Of a stretch of 64,000 bases of DNA, positions 53,016 to 64,000 are shown one piece after another. Source of the stretch: Arachnopeziza araneosa (taxonomy: Eukaryota; Ascomycota; Leotiomycetes; Helotiales; Arachnopezizaceae); NCBI GenBank assembly GCA_003988855.1, contig QYAI01000156.1:1-64000 (forward strand), given 5' to 3'. Each line of letters starts with the position of its first letter. The first letter of the stretch is position 1. The notes beneath the pieces are model-generated. The model was not told the DNA's origin, made no database searches, and saw nothing but the letters and a program-made list of their open reading frames with translations. Both the position numbers and the translations under genes were made by a program.

Positions 53016-55064
53016 ATGTATTCATACCTCCTTCTAGCACTTTGTACACTTCAAGTTGCCAACTGTGTCAACTTCCCATTCGAATCTATCCAGCTCACAG
53101 ACGCAGACATTGGTAACTTTTCATCAATAGCATTTGGAGATGCATCAAAAGTGGCCGCTACCTTTACCAATGCAAGTTGCAGAGCTTTTCCGGGATATTC
53201 TGACTGGCCCGTGGATGAGGAATGGCAGCTGCTCAACCGCTCTCTGAATGGAGCGCTGCTAAGACCGACACCACCGGCAGCAGTCTGCTATCCAGGGCCT
53301 CTGCAAAATGTTAATCAGTGTAACTTTCTCTTCTTTAATGCAAGTCGCACACGATTCTACATCAATGATCCTGTCACCGTGTTAACTACATGGCCGCAAG
53401 GCGACACCTGCAGTGCTTCACCTAGACCTACCAGTAACGCGACATGCACTCAGGGTGGTTTTCCAACTTATGTCGTGAATGTTACAACGGTGAAGCAGAT
53501 TCAAGTTGCGGTCAATTTTGCAAGGAATAAAAATCTCAGATTGGTCATCAAGTGAGGTTTCCATAGTTTGTTGCAAGATAATGTTTCTAAACTTACAAAC
53601 AGAAATACGGGCCATGATTTCGTTGGCCGCTCAACCGGTGCGGGATCACTCAGCATATGGACACACTATCTCAAGGACTTCGAGTTCCTACCAGAACATA
53701 CCCAAGGTCCCTATTCGGACCTAGCTGCAAAAGTAGGAGCTGGTCTTGAAGCATGGGAGTTGTATCAATATATGGATGATTACAACATGACGCTTGTAGT
53801 CCCAGGAGGTAGCACGGTAGGCGCTTATGGTGGCTGGATGTTGGGTGGTGGGCATAGTACGTTAGCTAGTAAGTATGGTCTGGGAGCGGACCAACCATTA
53901 AGTCTGCAGGTAGTTACTGCAGATGGAAGGTTTGTGGTAGCAAGTCCAGAAGAAAATGAAGATTTGTTTTACGCGTTGAGAGGAGGTGGACCTGGTGAGC
54001 TCTACAATTCAACTTGATATTTTGGTCACTGATCCAACTCTACAGGCACATTCGGAATCGTCACTTCCGCTATTGTAAAAGCATATCCCCCAATCCAAGT
54101 TACCGAGACATCTATTGCTTTCATGGGCGGCAATTATACAGTCCCTACATTCAACTTTACTGGCGGTTTTGGGAATTTTACACCCCCTCCTTTCAATTTC
54201 TCATTTCCTGCTCCCGTCGTTATTCAGGATCTGAACACGTTCTGGGAAGGCGTTAACGCTTTCTTCAGATACGGCGCCAAAGTCGTGGACAATGGTGGAA
54301 CGACATACAGCTACATCTCCCAGTTATCAAATACCAGTTGCAGCTTCACGACTACTATCGATCTCCCTGGCTACACTTCTACCGAGCTAGATTTATTTAT
54401 GCAACCACTTAACTCTGCATTCCGTGAGTTAGGGATCCCAGTTAACAGCACTTCTCCCACATCTTCTCTATCCTGGGGATCCTCCCGCCACGGTGAAGGT
54501 GACACTCCGGGAAGCGCACGTTTCGCATCACGCCTATTTCCTAGAAGTAATTGGGATGATGACACCAAGTTCAACGCAACTGTGACCGCTATTCGCGAAA
54601 CCATCGAAGCAGGTTACACTTTCCACGGCATTCACATGTCACCCACGGTCGCTCTCGCCGGCTACCCTGGGAACAATGGGGTCAACCCTGCTTTCCGTAA
54701 TACTGTCATGCATGCCGATAGTTTTGATGCTGCGCCCAGGGGTGGTTCTCCATTGTCACCTTTTCTGACACCTTCGGTACAAAGTCGCAAAGATGCCGAA
54801 GCAAGACACAATTCTTATATGAATAAGATTAGAGAGGTAACTGTCGAAGGAGGCAGTTATATCAACGAAGCAGATGTACAGGAACCAAATTGGCAACAAA
54901 GTTTCTTTGGCAATAATTATGAAAAGCTGTCAGGGCTGAAAGAGAAATGGGATCCATGGCATCTTTTTTGGGCACCCACCACAGTAGGGAGTGAAGGATG
55001 GGAAGTGAGAACCGCGGATGGGTTGCCGACGCAGAATGGGAGATTATGTAGAGTGACAAAATAA
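53016..55064 (+). CDS. Secreted FAD-linked oxidoreductase (BBE-like)
   Basis: Three exons: 53016-53551, 53603-53994 and 54046-55064, giving 648 aa. A secretion signal (MYSYLLLALCTLQVANC) opens the protein. The PCMH-type FAD domain is shown by NTGHDFVGRSTG (His183, the expected covalent FAD attachment), VVPGGSTVGAYGGWMLGGGHS and LFYALRGGGPGTFGIVT. The C-terminal berberine-bridge-like segment is present (SYINEADVQEPNWQQSFFG then WDPWHLFW). The loop that in bicovalent enzymes carries a Cys has none here, so single attachment is predicted. Homologues are often labelled isoamyl alcohol oxidase or 6-hydroxynicotine-oxidase-like; the substrate is open. Many N-glycosylation sites fit secretion. Confidence 0.88.
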
Positions 55065-55328
55065 ATACTGAGAAATCGGTAGATTATTTGAAAATTGGAG
55101 TGCTGATTATTGCTGAGCCTGCTCACAAGAGTCTTGCTTCAATACCGATTGTGTAACCAGAATACGAAAAGGAAAATCACTTGAGACGTGTCTCAAAGTG
55201 TATCTCCTCTTCTTCCTCATTCCCATAGCCAATCTGGCCAACTAAAAGCATGTAGTCATTACCTAGTATTTCGGGCTGAAAGATTCTGTTGGTACAATAA
55301 TCACGTGCCACGCACGAGAGCCTAGTTA

Positions 55329-57670
55329 CTCGTATCCACGGGGCAACGCCCCACATGGGGCAAAGCCTCAAGCAAAAAAATCATATTATACTATTATCAC
55401 CATAACACACCTAATTTTTAGTGGAATTAGATGCCAATAGTATTAAAAGATTCCTTAAATATAGAAGTATCATATTATAGATCGAAGTTGTGTTGCTAAT
55501 CTCCTACTGCGTGTTCTGATCGAAATAGCCTCTAATTCTGGCCTTCTACTACTCTTCGAACGCTGAACTACCTTCTTCTCTCGAATTGTAGGCCTTGTAA
55601 CTTGTTCTAATCTCTTGACTGCCTTTGATAGCTTCTTTATTAGTTCCGAAAGTACTGATTTCGAAGAAAAGTGTCGTAGTTAAAAAGTAAATATATCAAG
55701 AGAAAGAGCTATGAAGATAGGTCGAACAGCAGCTTAAAACTTCCTTTGCTTTTTGACAAGAGATTTTGATCGTGTAGCCTTTGTACGAATATCAACTGTA
55801 AATATATCAACAGATATATCTTTAAAAAACAGTATTGCAGCTTTCTTTTAGAAAATCATCATCTTCTTAAACTTCGTTCGTCTTCTTGCCTCCTCTAAGC
55901 TTATCCACCTCCCGAGATTATAATCAACGTGATCAACACCTCTCTTCTTATTCTCAGCCTTCTTTTTCCCTTCAACAAAAGCCTTGTTAACACCTTGCGT
56001 AGCACGTTGTGTAATTATAGCGTTTGTTGCCGATTTGCTAATCTTCTGTATCAAAACTAACCTCTTCTTATCTTCAATACTTCTATCTTCAACCTGTCAA
56101 AGCATTGTTTCGAGTTCTGAGACAGTTGATAGTGTAGTAAAAGTCTTATTCGAAGAAAGAAAGCTTTCTGCTGTAGTTAGTCGAGATTAAGACTTCGAGG
56201 TAAGTCTGTCTTGTGTTGTTGAAGCAAGATCAAGAACAGCTTCTTCAGAAATCGAAAGAAGTGTTAATTTCTTCTTAGCTTTTACATCTCAATTAGCAAG
56301 CTAACTTAAGACTATCTGAAAATCAACTAACGTATCGCTAGTTAAATAGCCTGCCTTCGTCCAAGCACTTCGAATATTCTTTTTCGTCATAGCCTTATCA
56401 CGAGCAGCATGCTATATATCTAAAAAGTCGAGCTTTTTAATCGTACAGCTTTGTAAGAAAGTAAAACGCTCTCGAATTCCAAGCTTATAGGCCTGAGAAA
56501 CTAGCCTAAAAACACCTACATCACACGGTTGCAAGAGATAAGTAAAATAAGGTAGTAAACACAAAAGAAAAATCTTGTTTTTAACACAGAAGTTAATTAC
56601 CTGTAAAGTAAGATAAGATTTATAGCCGTTAACAAGAAGAAGTCTTTATTCTTAAGAACTCTTCGTTACTTTAGTTTGAAAGTTAAAATAGTCTTAAATA
56701 TATTCTATTCTAATCTTATTGTTAGTCTAGCTATTTGAAGAAACAGCAATATAGTAACTCTTAATCTCTAACTTCTTTATCTTCTTATGCTAAGCATCCT
56801 GATTAATTCTAGCTTTGAAAATCGTCTAAGAAGTAAGCTTTCGGCCTGTCAGAGATACACACTTTGTTAAAGTTACTTATTCACAGTTCTTAGAGTGTGT
56901 TGTATACGAATTTAGCTCTGTCTTATTAACTAAAATTCGAACTTTCCTAGCTACTTCTATTATTACTTTCTTTTTATCGAAGTTGTATGTATTATTATCA
57001 TAGACCTCGTATTTAGTCTTCAAGCTTAAATATAAAGCGAACTAGTTGTTAATAATATCAGAATCTTGAGCTATAAAACGTTTTCGATCTTAATTCGATA
57101 CAAATTTAGACTGTAGTTAAGAGTGTTTCTTCAGAAAAGCAAGGTGCTAGTTATCTTCTAATATCTTCTTACTTTCTCTCTCTACTAAAAGCTCAAGAGC
57201 AAACTAACGAAGTTAATAAATCCTGCAAGGCTATCTCTATTTATATAGCTGTCTTATTCATACAACTAATACTTCTTTCTCTATTAGCGTTAGCTTTTGC
57301 ATTAATAAATTGTAGGCTATTCTCGATTTCGAGCTTCGATTTAGTCGATTTCGAAGCTTTTTATATCTCGGGATACTATATAACTAGGCTGTTTTGCGAA
57401 TAGAGAGCTTATCAGAAGTCCTAAGTCGTTCTCGATAGGTCTTAGCAGCTTGTTCGATTCGTACTTCGATATCTTCATTAGCATCATAGCTTAAGCGGCG
57501 AAGTTTGGGACGAGTCATTTCAATCAGGATTTACAAGGAACAAAATACAAATACAATGCAGATATTTGGGACAAAATTGCTATTGTTTTGGGTAGAGAAG
57601 AGCCTTTGAAGCTGGACGATATTTTGGTTGAGGCTTTGCCCCATGTGGGGCGTTGCCCCGTGGATACGAG
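55329..57670 (-). mobile_element. Tc1/mariner-superfamily element (pogo/Fot1-like), degenerate
   Basis: A 2,342-bp element has perfect 43-bp terminal inverted repeats at 55329-55371 and 57628-57670 (left end CTCGTATCCACGGGGCAACG) and TA at both flanks, the Tc1/mariner target signature. It lies inside solo LTR copy 2. The interior encodes a pogo/Fot1-type transposase on the minus strand, now full of stops. The GC-rich inverted repeats contrast sharply with the very A/T-rich interior, as expected after repeat-induced point mutation. Confidence 0.87.
55848..57528 (-). pseudogene. Pogo/Fot1-type transposase, degraded by stops
   Basis: On the minus strand an ATG at 57528 begins MTRPKLRRLSYDANEDIE, followed by a helix-turn-helix-like region (QAAKTYRERLRTSDKLSIRK, with a stop replacing a residue soon after, then RYKKLRNRLN). 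The C-terminal tail is still readable (VDYNLGRWISLEEARRRTKF) and ends at 55848. The 1.68-kb span equals about 560 codons, the usual size of a Fot1-type transposase. Many TAA/TAG stops and frame changes lie between. No active product is possible; the inverted repeats could still be moved by a transposase acting from elsewhere. Confidence 0.72.
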
Positions 57671-57806
57671 TAGTCAGGCAGCCAGAACCCCATAAGGGTT
57701 CTCCAGCTGCCTCCATCCTTCTTTCGAATACAAGCCAACTTAACCCACCGATACAGACCCCTCCACAACTACGAATAACCTAGGTTTATCGTGAACCGAC
57801 AGATTC

Positions 57807-58925
57807 AAAGGATCAATACATACCAAATAGGACATTTTACATCGCACAACCTCTGTACCTTCACCATTCACAAAGCCAAACATGTTCCATGCCTTATTTT
57901 ACTAAGTCTTGCTGTTCAGCTGAATGAAAAATTTCTCAAGACATCGCGAAGAAAAAAATGAATGGAGAGACCAGTATGAGACCTTAAGCGATTCCAGTAC
58001 GGAAATGGATCTGTGCAAGGCGTTATTTCTTCTACAGTCATTTATTAATAGATATTTATGAACTGAAATTGGACAATGGAATTCTGGAATGCTGAGAAAA
58101 TATGAAAAGGGGTTCAGCCAGGGGTACTTAAAGAGTTTAGCCGCAGCGCCACACCCAATTCCGTTGTCTGACTTTTTGCTCAGGAACAATTGTTTCGGGA
58201 GGGGCAGGCAAACCACATCTAAACAAGAATCTAGAGCTTAGTAGCCTGGATTATTGGCTCAATACAGTAGTGATCTGAAGAGTCTTTGAAAGGTATTAAA
58301 GCTTGTGTTCTCTAGGTACGTAGTCCCTAATTTTCTAGTGTCCGTGGTGTTCGTGGATATCGAAACCCGTTCAAATTCCCAGACCGCTACATGAGAAACT
58401 TATTAGAAAGGAGAATCGCATCAACACAAGCCACTGAAGACCTAATTGTCGGCATGGCCTTAGCATCCCCGTACCCGGGCATCGGCACCACTGCCATGGC
58501 ACTACTACTGTGCTTTTCTCCCTCAATTTCCGCCGCATGTGGACTAGACTAAGACTGTTCGGGATGAAGCTGTCTTCCTTGCTGCCGAGTTTCAGTCTTC
58601 CACTCCTTTAGGTAACTAGGCACACGACTTGCAAGCTGGTGTCTCATTGCTTGGGCGTCTGTTTACATAATTAAATGTTAGAATCCCCACAGTTCAAGCT
58701 TTTGATTCTTCTCAGCTCACCACTTTAAACCTCATGGCCGATTTAATATATTCGCAATGGCCTCTGCGTATTGCCAATTTTTATGGTAGTAACTTGAGCT
58801 CGGAGTTAGCGAGGCGATGCTCGGTCTTCAGAAGATGCAAGACATGTTCTACTTCGACATAAGTATGTACCTGCTCTAAATGCATCAATCATTTCTAGTC
58901 AGCTTTCTTTTGGTGTTTTTTCGCA
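57807..58925. other. Intergenic, no gene seen
   Basis: About 1.1 kb from the solo LTR to the transporter start. A 104-codon minus-strand frame at 57902-58216 starts at GTG and has no domain. Sequence just before 58926 is T-rich, like a short fungal 5' UTR. Confidence 0.5.
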
Positions 58926-60480
58926 ATGGCAACGAGATATCTCGTCAAAACCTTGGAGGAACTGGGTTTGATTACCCTCTGGACCTCGCCATATGATACC
59001 AAGCTCCTCTGCGCACAACGCTTCATTCGTCTCTTTGCATATGGCAGCTCTACGCTCATTCTCGTATCTTATTTGTCTGCTTTGGAAATTTCAAAAATTA
59101 GAATCGGTCTTTTCATGACACTTACCCTTGTTGGCGATACATTAATCAGTTTTATTCTTACAATTTTTGCGGACTCATTAGGGAGAAGATCCATATTGGT
59201 TGTTGGAGCGATATTGATGGCTGCATCAGGCGCTACCTTTGCAACTTCTGAAAATTATTGGGTTCTGCTTGTTGCTGCTATTGTCGGCGTTATTAGTCCA
59301 AGGTATGATCTTTATATCGAAACGATAAAAGTTTTGCTAACCTTCTCCAGCGGTAACGAGTGCGGCCCATTTCGATCCATTGAAGAATCAACTATCGCAT
59401 ACCTGACTCCAGAATCCAAACGAACTGATATATATGCCTGGTATTCACTGCTTGGTGTAGCAGGATCTGCTCTCGGAATGGGGGTATGCGGTTTGCTGCT
59501 AAATCTGCTTCAGGATCGTCTACAATGGGACTTGATTAGGACATATAGAATGGTGTTTTGGATTTATTCGGCGCTTGGTATAACTCTGCTGTTGATTGTT
59601 CTTTGTCTAAGCAAGTCTTGCGAGTTTGTGGAGGAGGCGGCTGAGACCCTAGACGGCGCATCAGACTCAGAGGACGAAACATCAGACCAAAAGAATCATC
59701 ACATTTTTTTGAAGATCCCTCGATTCAGCCTCAAGAGTAGACCTGTCGTCATCAAGCTTTGCATTCTTTTTGCTCTAGATTCATTCGCGGCAAATCTAGC
59801 TCCTCTGTAGGTTTCAAAAGCTCGTCTTCATATCTTTTTCCTAACACCTTCTCAGTTCATGGATTACATACTTCTTCCACACCAAATTCTCACTCCGCAA
59901 TTGCGATCTTGGTACCCTCTTCTTTGTTACAACAATCATCGCTGCTTTCTCCATGCTTCCCGCCTCTTCTCTTGCGAAGCGTTTCGGAAATATCAAGACA
60001 ATGATTTTTGGGCACCTCCCTCAAGCAATCTTCCTCTCACTTCTCCCAATACCTAACTCTACCACGTTGGCCATTTTATTCTTAGTTTTGAGATCTTGTA
60101 CACAGTCTATGGATACCCCGCCGCGCTCCGCATTTCTCGCCGGTGCGGTTGAAACGAAAGAGAGGACTGCTATGATGGGTTTTATATATGTATCTAGAAA
60201 TTCGGCGGCCAGCATAAGCCCTATCATCACTGGGGTAGTGGCTGATCGAGGTAATTTGTGGGTTGCATTTGTGGTCGCGGGATTATTAATGATTGTGTAT
60301 GATCTCGGCGTACTTTTGTTATTTGGGAGGAAGATTGAAGTACAAGATATGAGACGGGAGACCGATGATAGGAGCGAAGATGAAGTCAAACAGAGACAAG
60401 ACTATAAAGACCTAGAGAATGGGCTCGAGAAACTTGATTCTATAAGAGATAGCAAAGAGGAAATTCGCATAAAGCGCTGA
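58926..60480 (+). CDS. Major facilitator superfamily transporter
   Basis: Three exons: 58926-59302, 59351-59806 and 59856-60480, giving 485 aa. About ten to twelve hydrophobic helices are arranged in two halves around a charged central loop (ETLDGASDSEDETSDQK). The cytoplasmic motif A variant IFADSLGRRS follows the second helix, and the second half has TPPRSAFLAG and GVVADRGNLWVAF. Both introns are short (48 and 49 nt). The first is a multiple of three without a stop, so retention would insert 16 residues and a naive frame reads through it; the PR/SGNECGP junction and branch-like CTAAC favour splicing. Substrate unknown; plasma or vacuolar membrane cannot be decided. Confidence 0.85.
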
Positions 60481-61233
60481 ATTGGCGTCATGGATTTAGA
60501 AGGGATGTGCATTTGGGTTCAGAAAAGTTTCTTGCATAACGCTTTTAAAATATTAATGAACACTTAGTATATTCCTCTCAGATATAAACGTACCTCTGCA
60601 TGATAAAACATTGATCTATCTCAAGAATAATATCGATCTGGAGCTGAAGCAAAACAAGCGGCTTTACATAAGTCTGAAGCTAGCTTCATAGCATACCCCA
60701 TGATTCACAAATATCATTGGAATGATAATAAACAAAATTACATCAACTTCTTTACCTACCTAGAATGTGCCTAGGCTGAATTCATCAACAGCTCGTGACA
60801 TGAATTTGGTCAGTCGTTTATGAAGCCACATTCGATGACTGATCTTCGCAAAGGAGATATAGATTTTGGAGTCAACACAACATAAGATGCGTAAATGAAA
60901 TGATAAGTCCAATTATTATATCCTTAACTTTCCAAATCCTCTCTTTTTATTCTATACAGATTATATGTTCCACTAACGTTCCGATTCCTGTTAGTCATGC
61001 CTATGAAACCAATACGCAGAACAACGAAAATTCTATTTAATTATTATAGAGTATACAGTGAATAATGGAGCAAGCTTAGGCGGCGTACTAGAAATCAGAA
61101 GTTGTTATTGAAAGATGTCATTTCAATGCTCTAAAAATTTCATTGCTGGTCTATTATTTGTCCAACGAAGACTATCGTCCACATCAGAATGAATGCATGC
61201 CAGACCAAAACGCCAGGTCCCAGACAACTTCTT
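60481..61233. other. Intergenic, convergent, A/T-rich
   Basis: About 0.75 kb between the 3' ends of the transporter and adenylosuccinate lyase. No coding frame is credible; both terminators must lie here. Confidence 0.6.
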
Positions 61234-64000
61234 TTAGACACTCAATTCAATTTCCTTGCTCGTAGCGATCTGCGACTTGTAGGGAGCGAGAGCTACCTTG
61301 ACATCATTGTCAATGAAGCGCTGTACCTGCTCTGGGCAGCTAGAAGATTTGAAAAGTTAGCTTTTTCCTATCCAATAATGTTCCGGCATGGAGCAGAGCA
61401 ATTTTTTTCCCAAGAAGCATTTCAAATAATTGGGAGTGTAAATTCAAGGAATTAGATATCCTTACCGGCCAATGAAGTTCTTTGGATCCAGCATGCCGTC
61501 AATTTCACTCCAGACTTCCTTAAAGAACTCGGTTCGTTTAATTCTCTCAATAAGGTCATTCTTACCACCTTCCTTCTTGACAACGTCGCTGGCCTGGTGA
61601 CTTAGGACACGAATTTCTTCATGAGCATCTTGACGCGACTTGCCTAATTTCGTCAGTAAGTATGGATTTCAAGGGTTTCTTCTAGAGTGAAGAGCAAGGT
61701 GTTTAAATAAAAATGACCCAAGAAGAAAATTAACGAACCTAAGCTGACAAGCTTCATGATTATATTCTCAGTAGCCATGAAGGGCAATTCTTCCATCTTG
61801 TCTTCATTTAGTATAGTAATTTTTAAAAGGGGCGAGCTGAGTTCTGCTACTTGCTCCAGGGACGGATCTAAGGCCAAAGACTTACAACACGGCTATGAAT
61901 TCTGGCAGGGTAAACAACAAGACCACTGACTACATTATCTAAGGTCATGCAAATTGCATCCGAAGTCAGGAATGCCTGTTTCAAAACTTAGTATAAGACT
62001 CAAATAGTGTTAAGAGCCGAGGAGTGCCTTTTAACAGCTTCTTAATAGCTCAAAACTCGATACTCATAACATGGAACAATGGAGAGAGTTATACTGACCT
62101 CTGGAATTGTGATTCGACGAATGGCACCTATTCACTACCATTAGCATAATCCACTCAATTTCTAGAATCAGGTTGCATCATTTTAACACAAAAAGAAAGA
62201 CGGTTTAGGATTTATTAATGAGTTAGAGAGGATAACCTCTCGCAGTAGGTGAGTAATTTTGAGAGATGGGTCTTAATAATTTGACTTGTAACACAAACGG
62301 GAATAAAGAAGTGCGAAGGGAGTACCGACTGTCGTCTAAGGTTCTCTCAAACCACTGTTGAGCATAAGTGTCCGAAGCGTTCTTGTTTAGGTTGGCGAGA
62401 TGGCGACCAAGACCTGCAATTCGCTGATAGGAGGTTAGGTTGCTTTGTCATTTCAACGTTCGCGGAAAGCTTATGGCTAAAGCACGGATGAACTTACCTC
62501 ACAACGCATTGGGTTTCGCCTGTTAAGAATGGGAATTTAGCCTTGCCTCCGGACAAATTTAAGAGCACATAGCGATGTCCCGGGAGTTTAAGTAATCGCT
62601 CCCAGAAACATGGTGGAATATAAAGTAAACGGATCTCGATATTCTTACTTGTAAGCCATTGCTGATGAACCTATGCAGCGAATTAGTATGCGCTTTTAAT
62701 TTTCTTCCAGGGTAGATAAGGAGCTAAATAGCCGAGCTTTGAGAGAATATTTAGGAAATAGCATATAGCGCTCTCACAACAGCTTCTAATTTTGAATCGC
62801 TTATAGGAAAAAGAGAATGGTATGAGAATAAGCTCACCAATCTGATCCTTCTCGAAAGGTTCCTCCATTTCCTTTTGGGCAGCCAGATGACGGATATCGC
62901 CTGTAATTCTTTGGACTACTGCACCGAATTCGGAAAGAGCATTTCCGACCCTCAAATCAACGAGACGGGTATATGTTTGCGTGGATATCGCGTAACAGCC
63001 AGGGAAGCCAGCTTTAGCGCAGAGGATATCGTTAAGCGAATCAATTTTATTACCATCGTTGTGGAAAATCTCCATAAAAGAGGCTAGTGAGGTTAAGGGG
63101 TCAACGACGGTCGGATTTGAGTGGAAAATGAAATTACCTTGCGTTCCAGTTGTGCCTTGGGCTCCACGGAATCGTAAGTCAGAGCTTTTCTGCAGTTAGT
63201 ATGAAACTTCAAGAGGGAAATGAGAGAAAAAGGAGAGGTCGAGCTTCCACAATTGCTCCTAATAGATGTATAAAATACTAGACTTCTATAAACTCATAAT
63301 CGAGGAAAGGATATGACGAACCGGACGCGAGAGACATCTTCAAGTACCATTAACAGATCTTGGATCCACTGACAACTTCGACGGCCTACGGTAATCAATT
63401 GTGCAGGCTGATAGTGGGTGTACTATTGCTAGATCAGTATGGGATTTGAAATATATTTCACGGAGCTCTGAAGACATAATCCAAAAGCTCGGTGCCTATA
63501 TTAAAGCTAATTTAAAGACGGGGGAGAGGAGACGAACTCCAAGCGTTGGCATCTCCTTGTACTGAATGGAGAACTGTGATAACTTGTGTATGACAGTAGC
63601 TAACTTGGGAAGCAGGAGGTCGAGGCCGTCGCGAAGGAAGATGAGATCGGAATTATCAGTCACATAGCAACTTGTCGCTCCTGTGTGTCAAGATAGTAAT
63701 TAGTACTCTATTAACAAGTAAATTTGAAGCTGAGACGACATGGTGGAATGAATTGTTAGACATTCAGGTAAGAAATTAGTCTGTGTGAATTGAGGAGTTA
63801 CCATAGTGGATAATACCCGCGGCAGCTGCTAATAAGTTAGTAAAGACCTGAGAAGATATTCCAGGAACTGCGGAGTTAAACTCCTAAATGAAGACTTAAA
63901 AAGAGTAGAATTGGACGGACCAGGAGCGACTTGGCCAAATGCATGCACATGAGCCATCACCTATCAATTGATTTTAATTAATGTACAATCGATGTGTGGA
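61234..64000 (-). CDS. ADE13: Adenylosuccinate lyase, right-truncated by the window
   Basis: Fourteen exons are readable, in minus order: 63960-63921, 63825-63802, 63680-63538, 63422-63322, 63184-63138, 63083-62838, 62670-62649, 62519-62498, 62423-62330, 62127-62099, 61975-61886, 61796-61739, 61643-61466 and 61339-61234. They sum to 1,200 nt (399 aa plus stop) in one frame. About 80-90 N-terminal residues lie beyond the right edge. The enzyme makes fumarate from adenylosuccinate and from SAICAR in purine synthesis. Signature evidence: [62 protein letters not shown] (the fumarate-lyase motif) and QDAHEEIRVLSHQA. The signature is encoded across 22-nt microexons. Cytosolic. One acceptor (exon at 63184) and one at 61796 end in AAG. 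Confidence 0.92.

Larger units (their letters stand above)
55287..57801 (+). mobile_element. Solo LTR (copy 2) split by a transposon insertion
   Basis: This copy begins TGTTGGTACAATAATCACG at 55287 and ends ACCGACA at 57801, with GATTC on both sides (55282-55286 and 57802-57806) as a 5-bp target duplication. Removing the Tc1/mariner element at 55329-57670 and one TA restores a unit of about 171 bp that aligns to the LTR at 9421-9625, including CAGGCAGCC and AACCCCATAAGGGTT. It lacks about 40 bp near the 3' end that copy 1 has. No internal retrotransposon sequence remains. Confidence 0.85.

Noticed and set aside
57902..58216. 104-codon minus-strand frame
   Set aside because: GTG start, no domain, and it lies in the likely promoter region of the MFS gene.
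61189..61455. 88-codon plus-strand frame
   Set aside because: It is antisense to the last two exons of adenylosuccinate lyase.
1..64000. CRISPR array, rRNA genes or a replication origin
   Set aside because: No spaced direct-repeat array, no rRNA-like sequence and no recognisable origin was seen; the gene structure is eukaryotic.

Overview
The window looks like nuclear DNA of a filamentous ascomycete (Pezizomycotina, possibly Leotiomycetes; the class is a guess). Introns are mostly 45-125 bp with GTRNGT donors and CTRAY-like branch points. The families are typical of these fungi: three Zn2Cys6 regulators, a HET-domain protein, a NACHT-ankyrin NLR, a CYP504-like P450, secreted hydrolases, a mucin-like surface protein, and transposon relics with dense stops. 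I rebuilt exon-intron structures by hand; in every multi-exon gene I call, the joined exon lengths are a whole number of codons.

Layout. 1-5.5 kb: the 3' end of an unknown gene, a secreted GH16 glucanase-like enzyme and a Zn2Cys6 regulator. 6.4-12.7 kb: a broken gene with an NLR-type N-terminus, a 205-bp solo LTR, and, 73 bp after it, an intact NACHT-ankyrin-ZZ gene. 13.5-24 kb: a broken secreted protein, a CYP504-like P450 convergent with a type-B carboxylesterase, a decayed membrane protein, and a conserved secreted protein. 24-32.3 kb: a 9-bp minisatellite, two divergent AIG1-like GTPases, a broken GH93 arabinanase, and a protein with a duplicated Cys/His motif and an acidic tail. 33-49.6 kb: HET protein and SDR divergently arranged, a Zn2Cys6 regulator, a small multi-spanning membrane protein with a hairpin-bearing intron, a microsatellite and G-quadruplex stretch, a conserved fungal protein, a third Zn2Cys6 regulator and a surface mucin/sensor. 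53-64 kb: an FAD-linked oxidase, a Tc1/mariner (pogo/Fot1-type) element inserted in a second copy of the same solo LTR, an MFS transporter, and the 3' four-fifths of adenylosuccinate lyase.

How it works together. There is no obvious biosynthetic cluster. The accessory content falls into three groups: self/non-self or stress recognition (NLR, NLR-like relic, HET, paired GTPases), secreted plant-polymer enzymes (GH16, broken GH93, esterase, FAD oxidase), and transposon debris. Conserved housekeeping sequence appears only at the right end. Four loci are broken by frameshifts or stops while neighbouring genes are intact, as expected of a fast-evolving accessory region. Function assignments rest on motifs and remembered family patterns; no database search was run.
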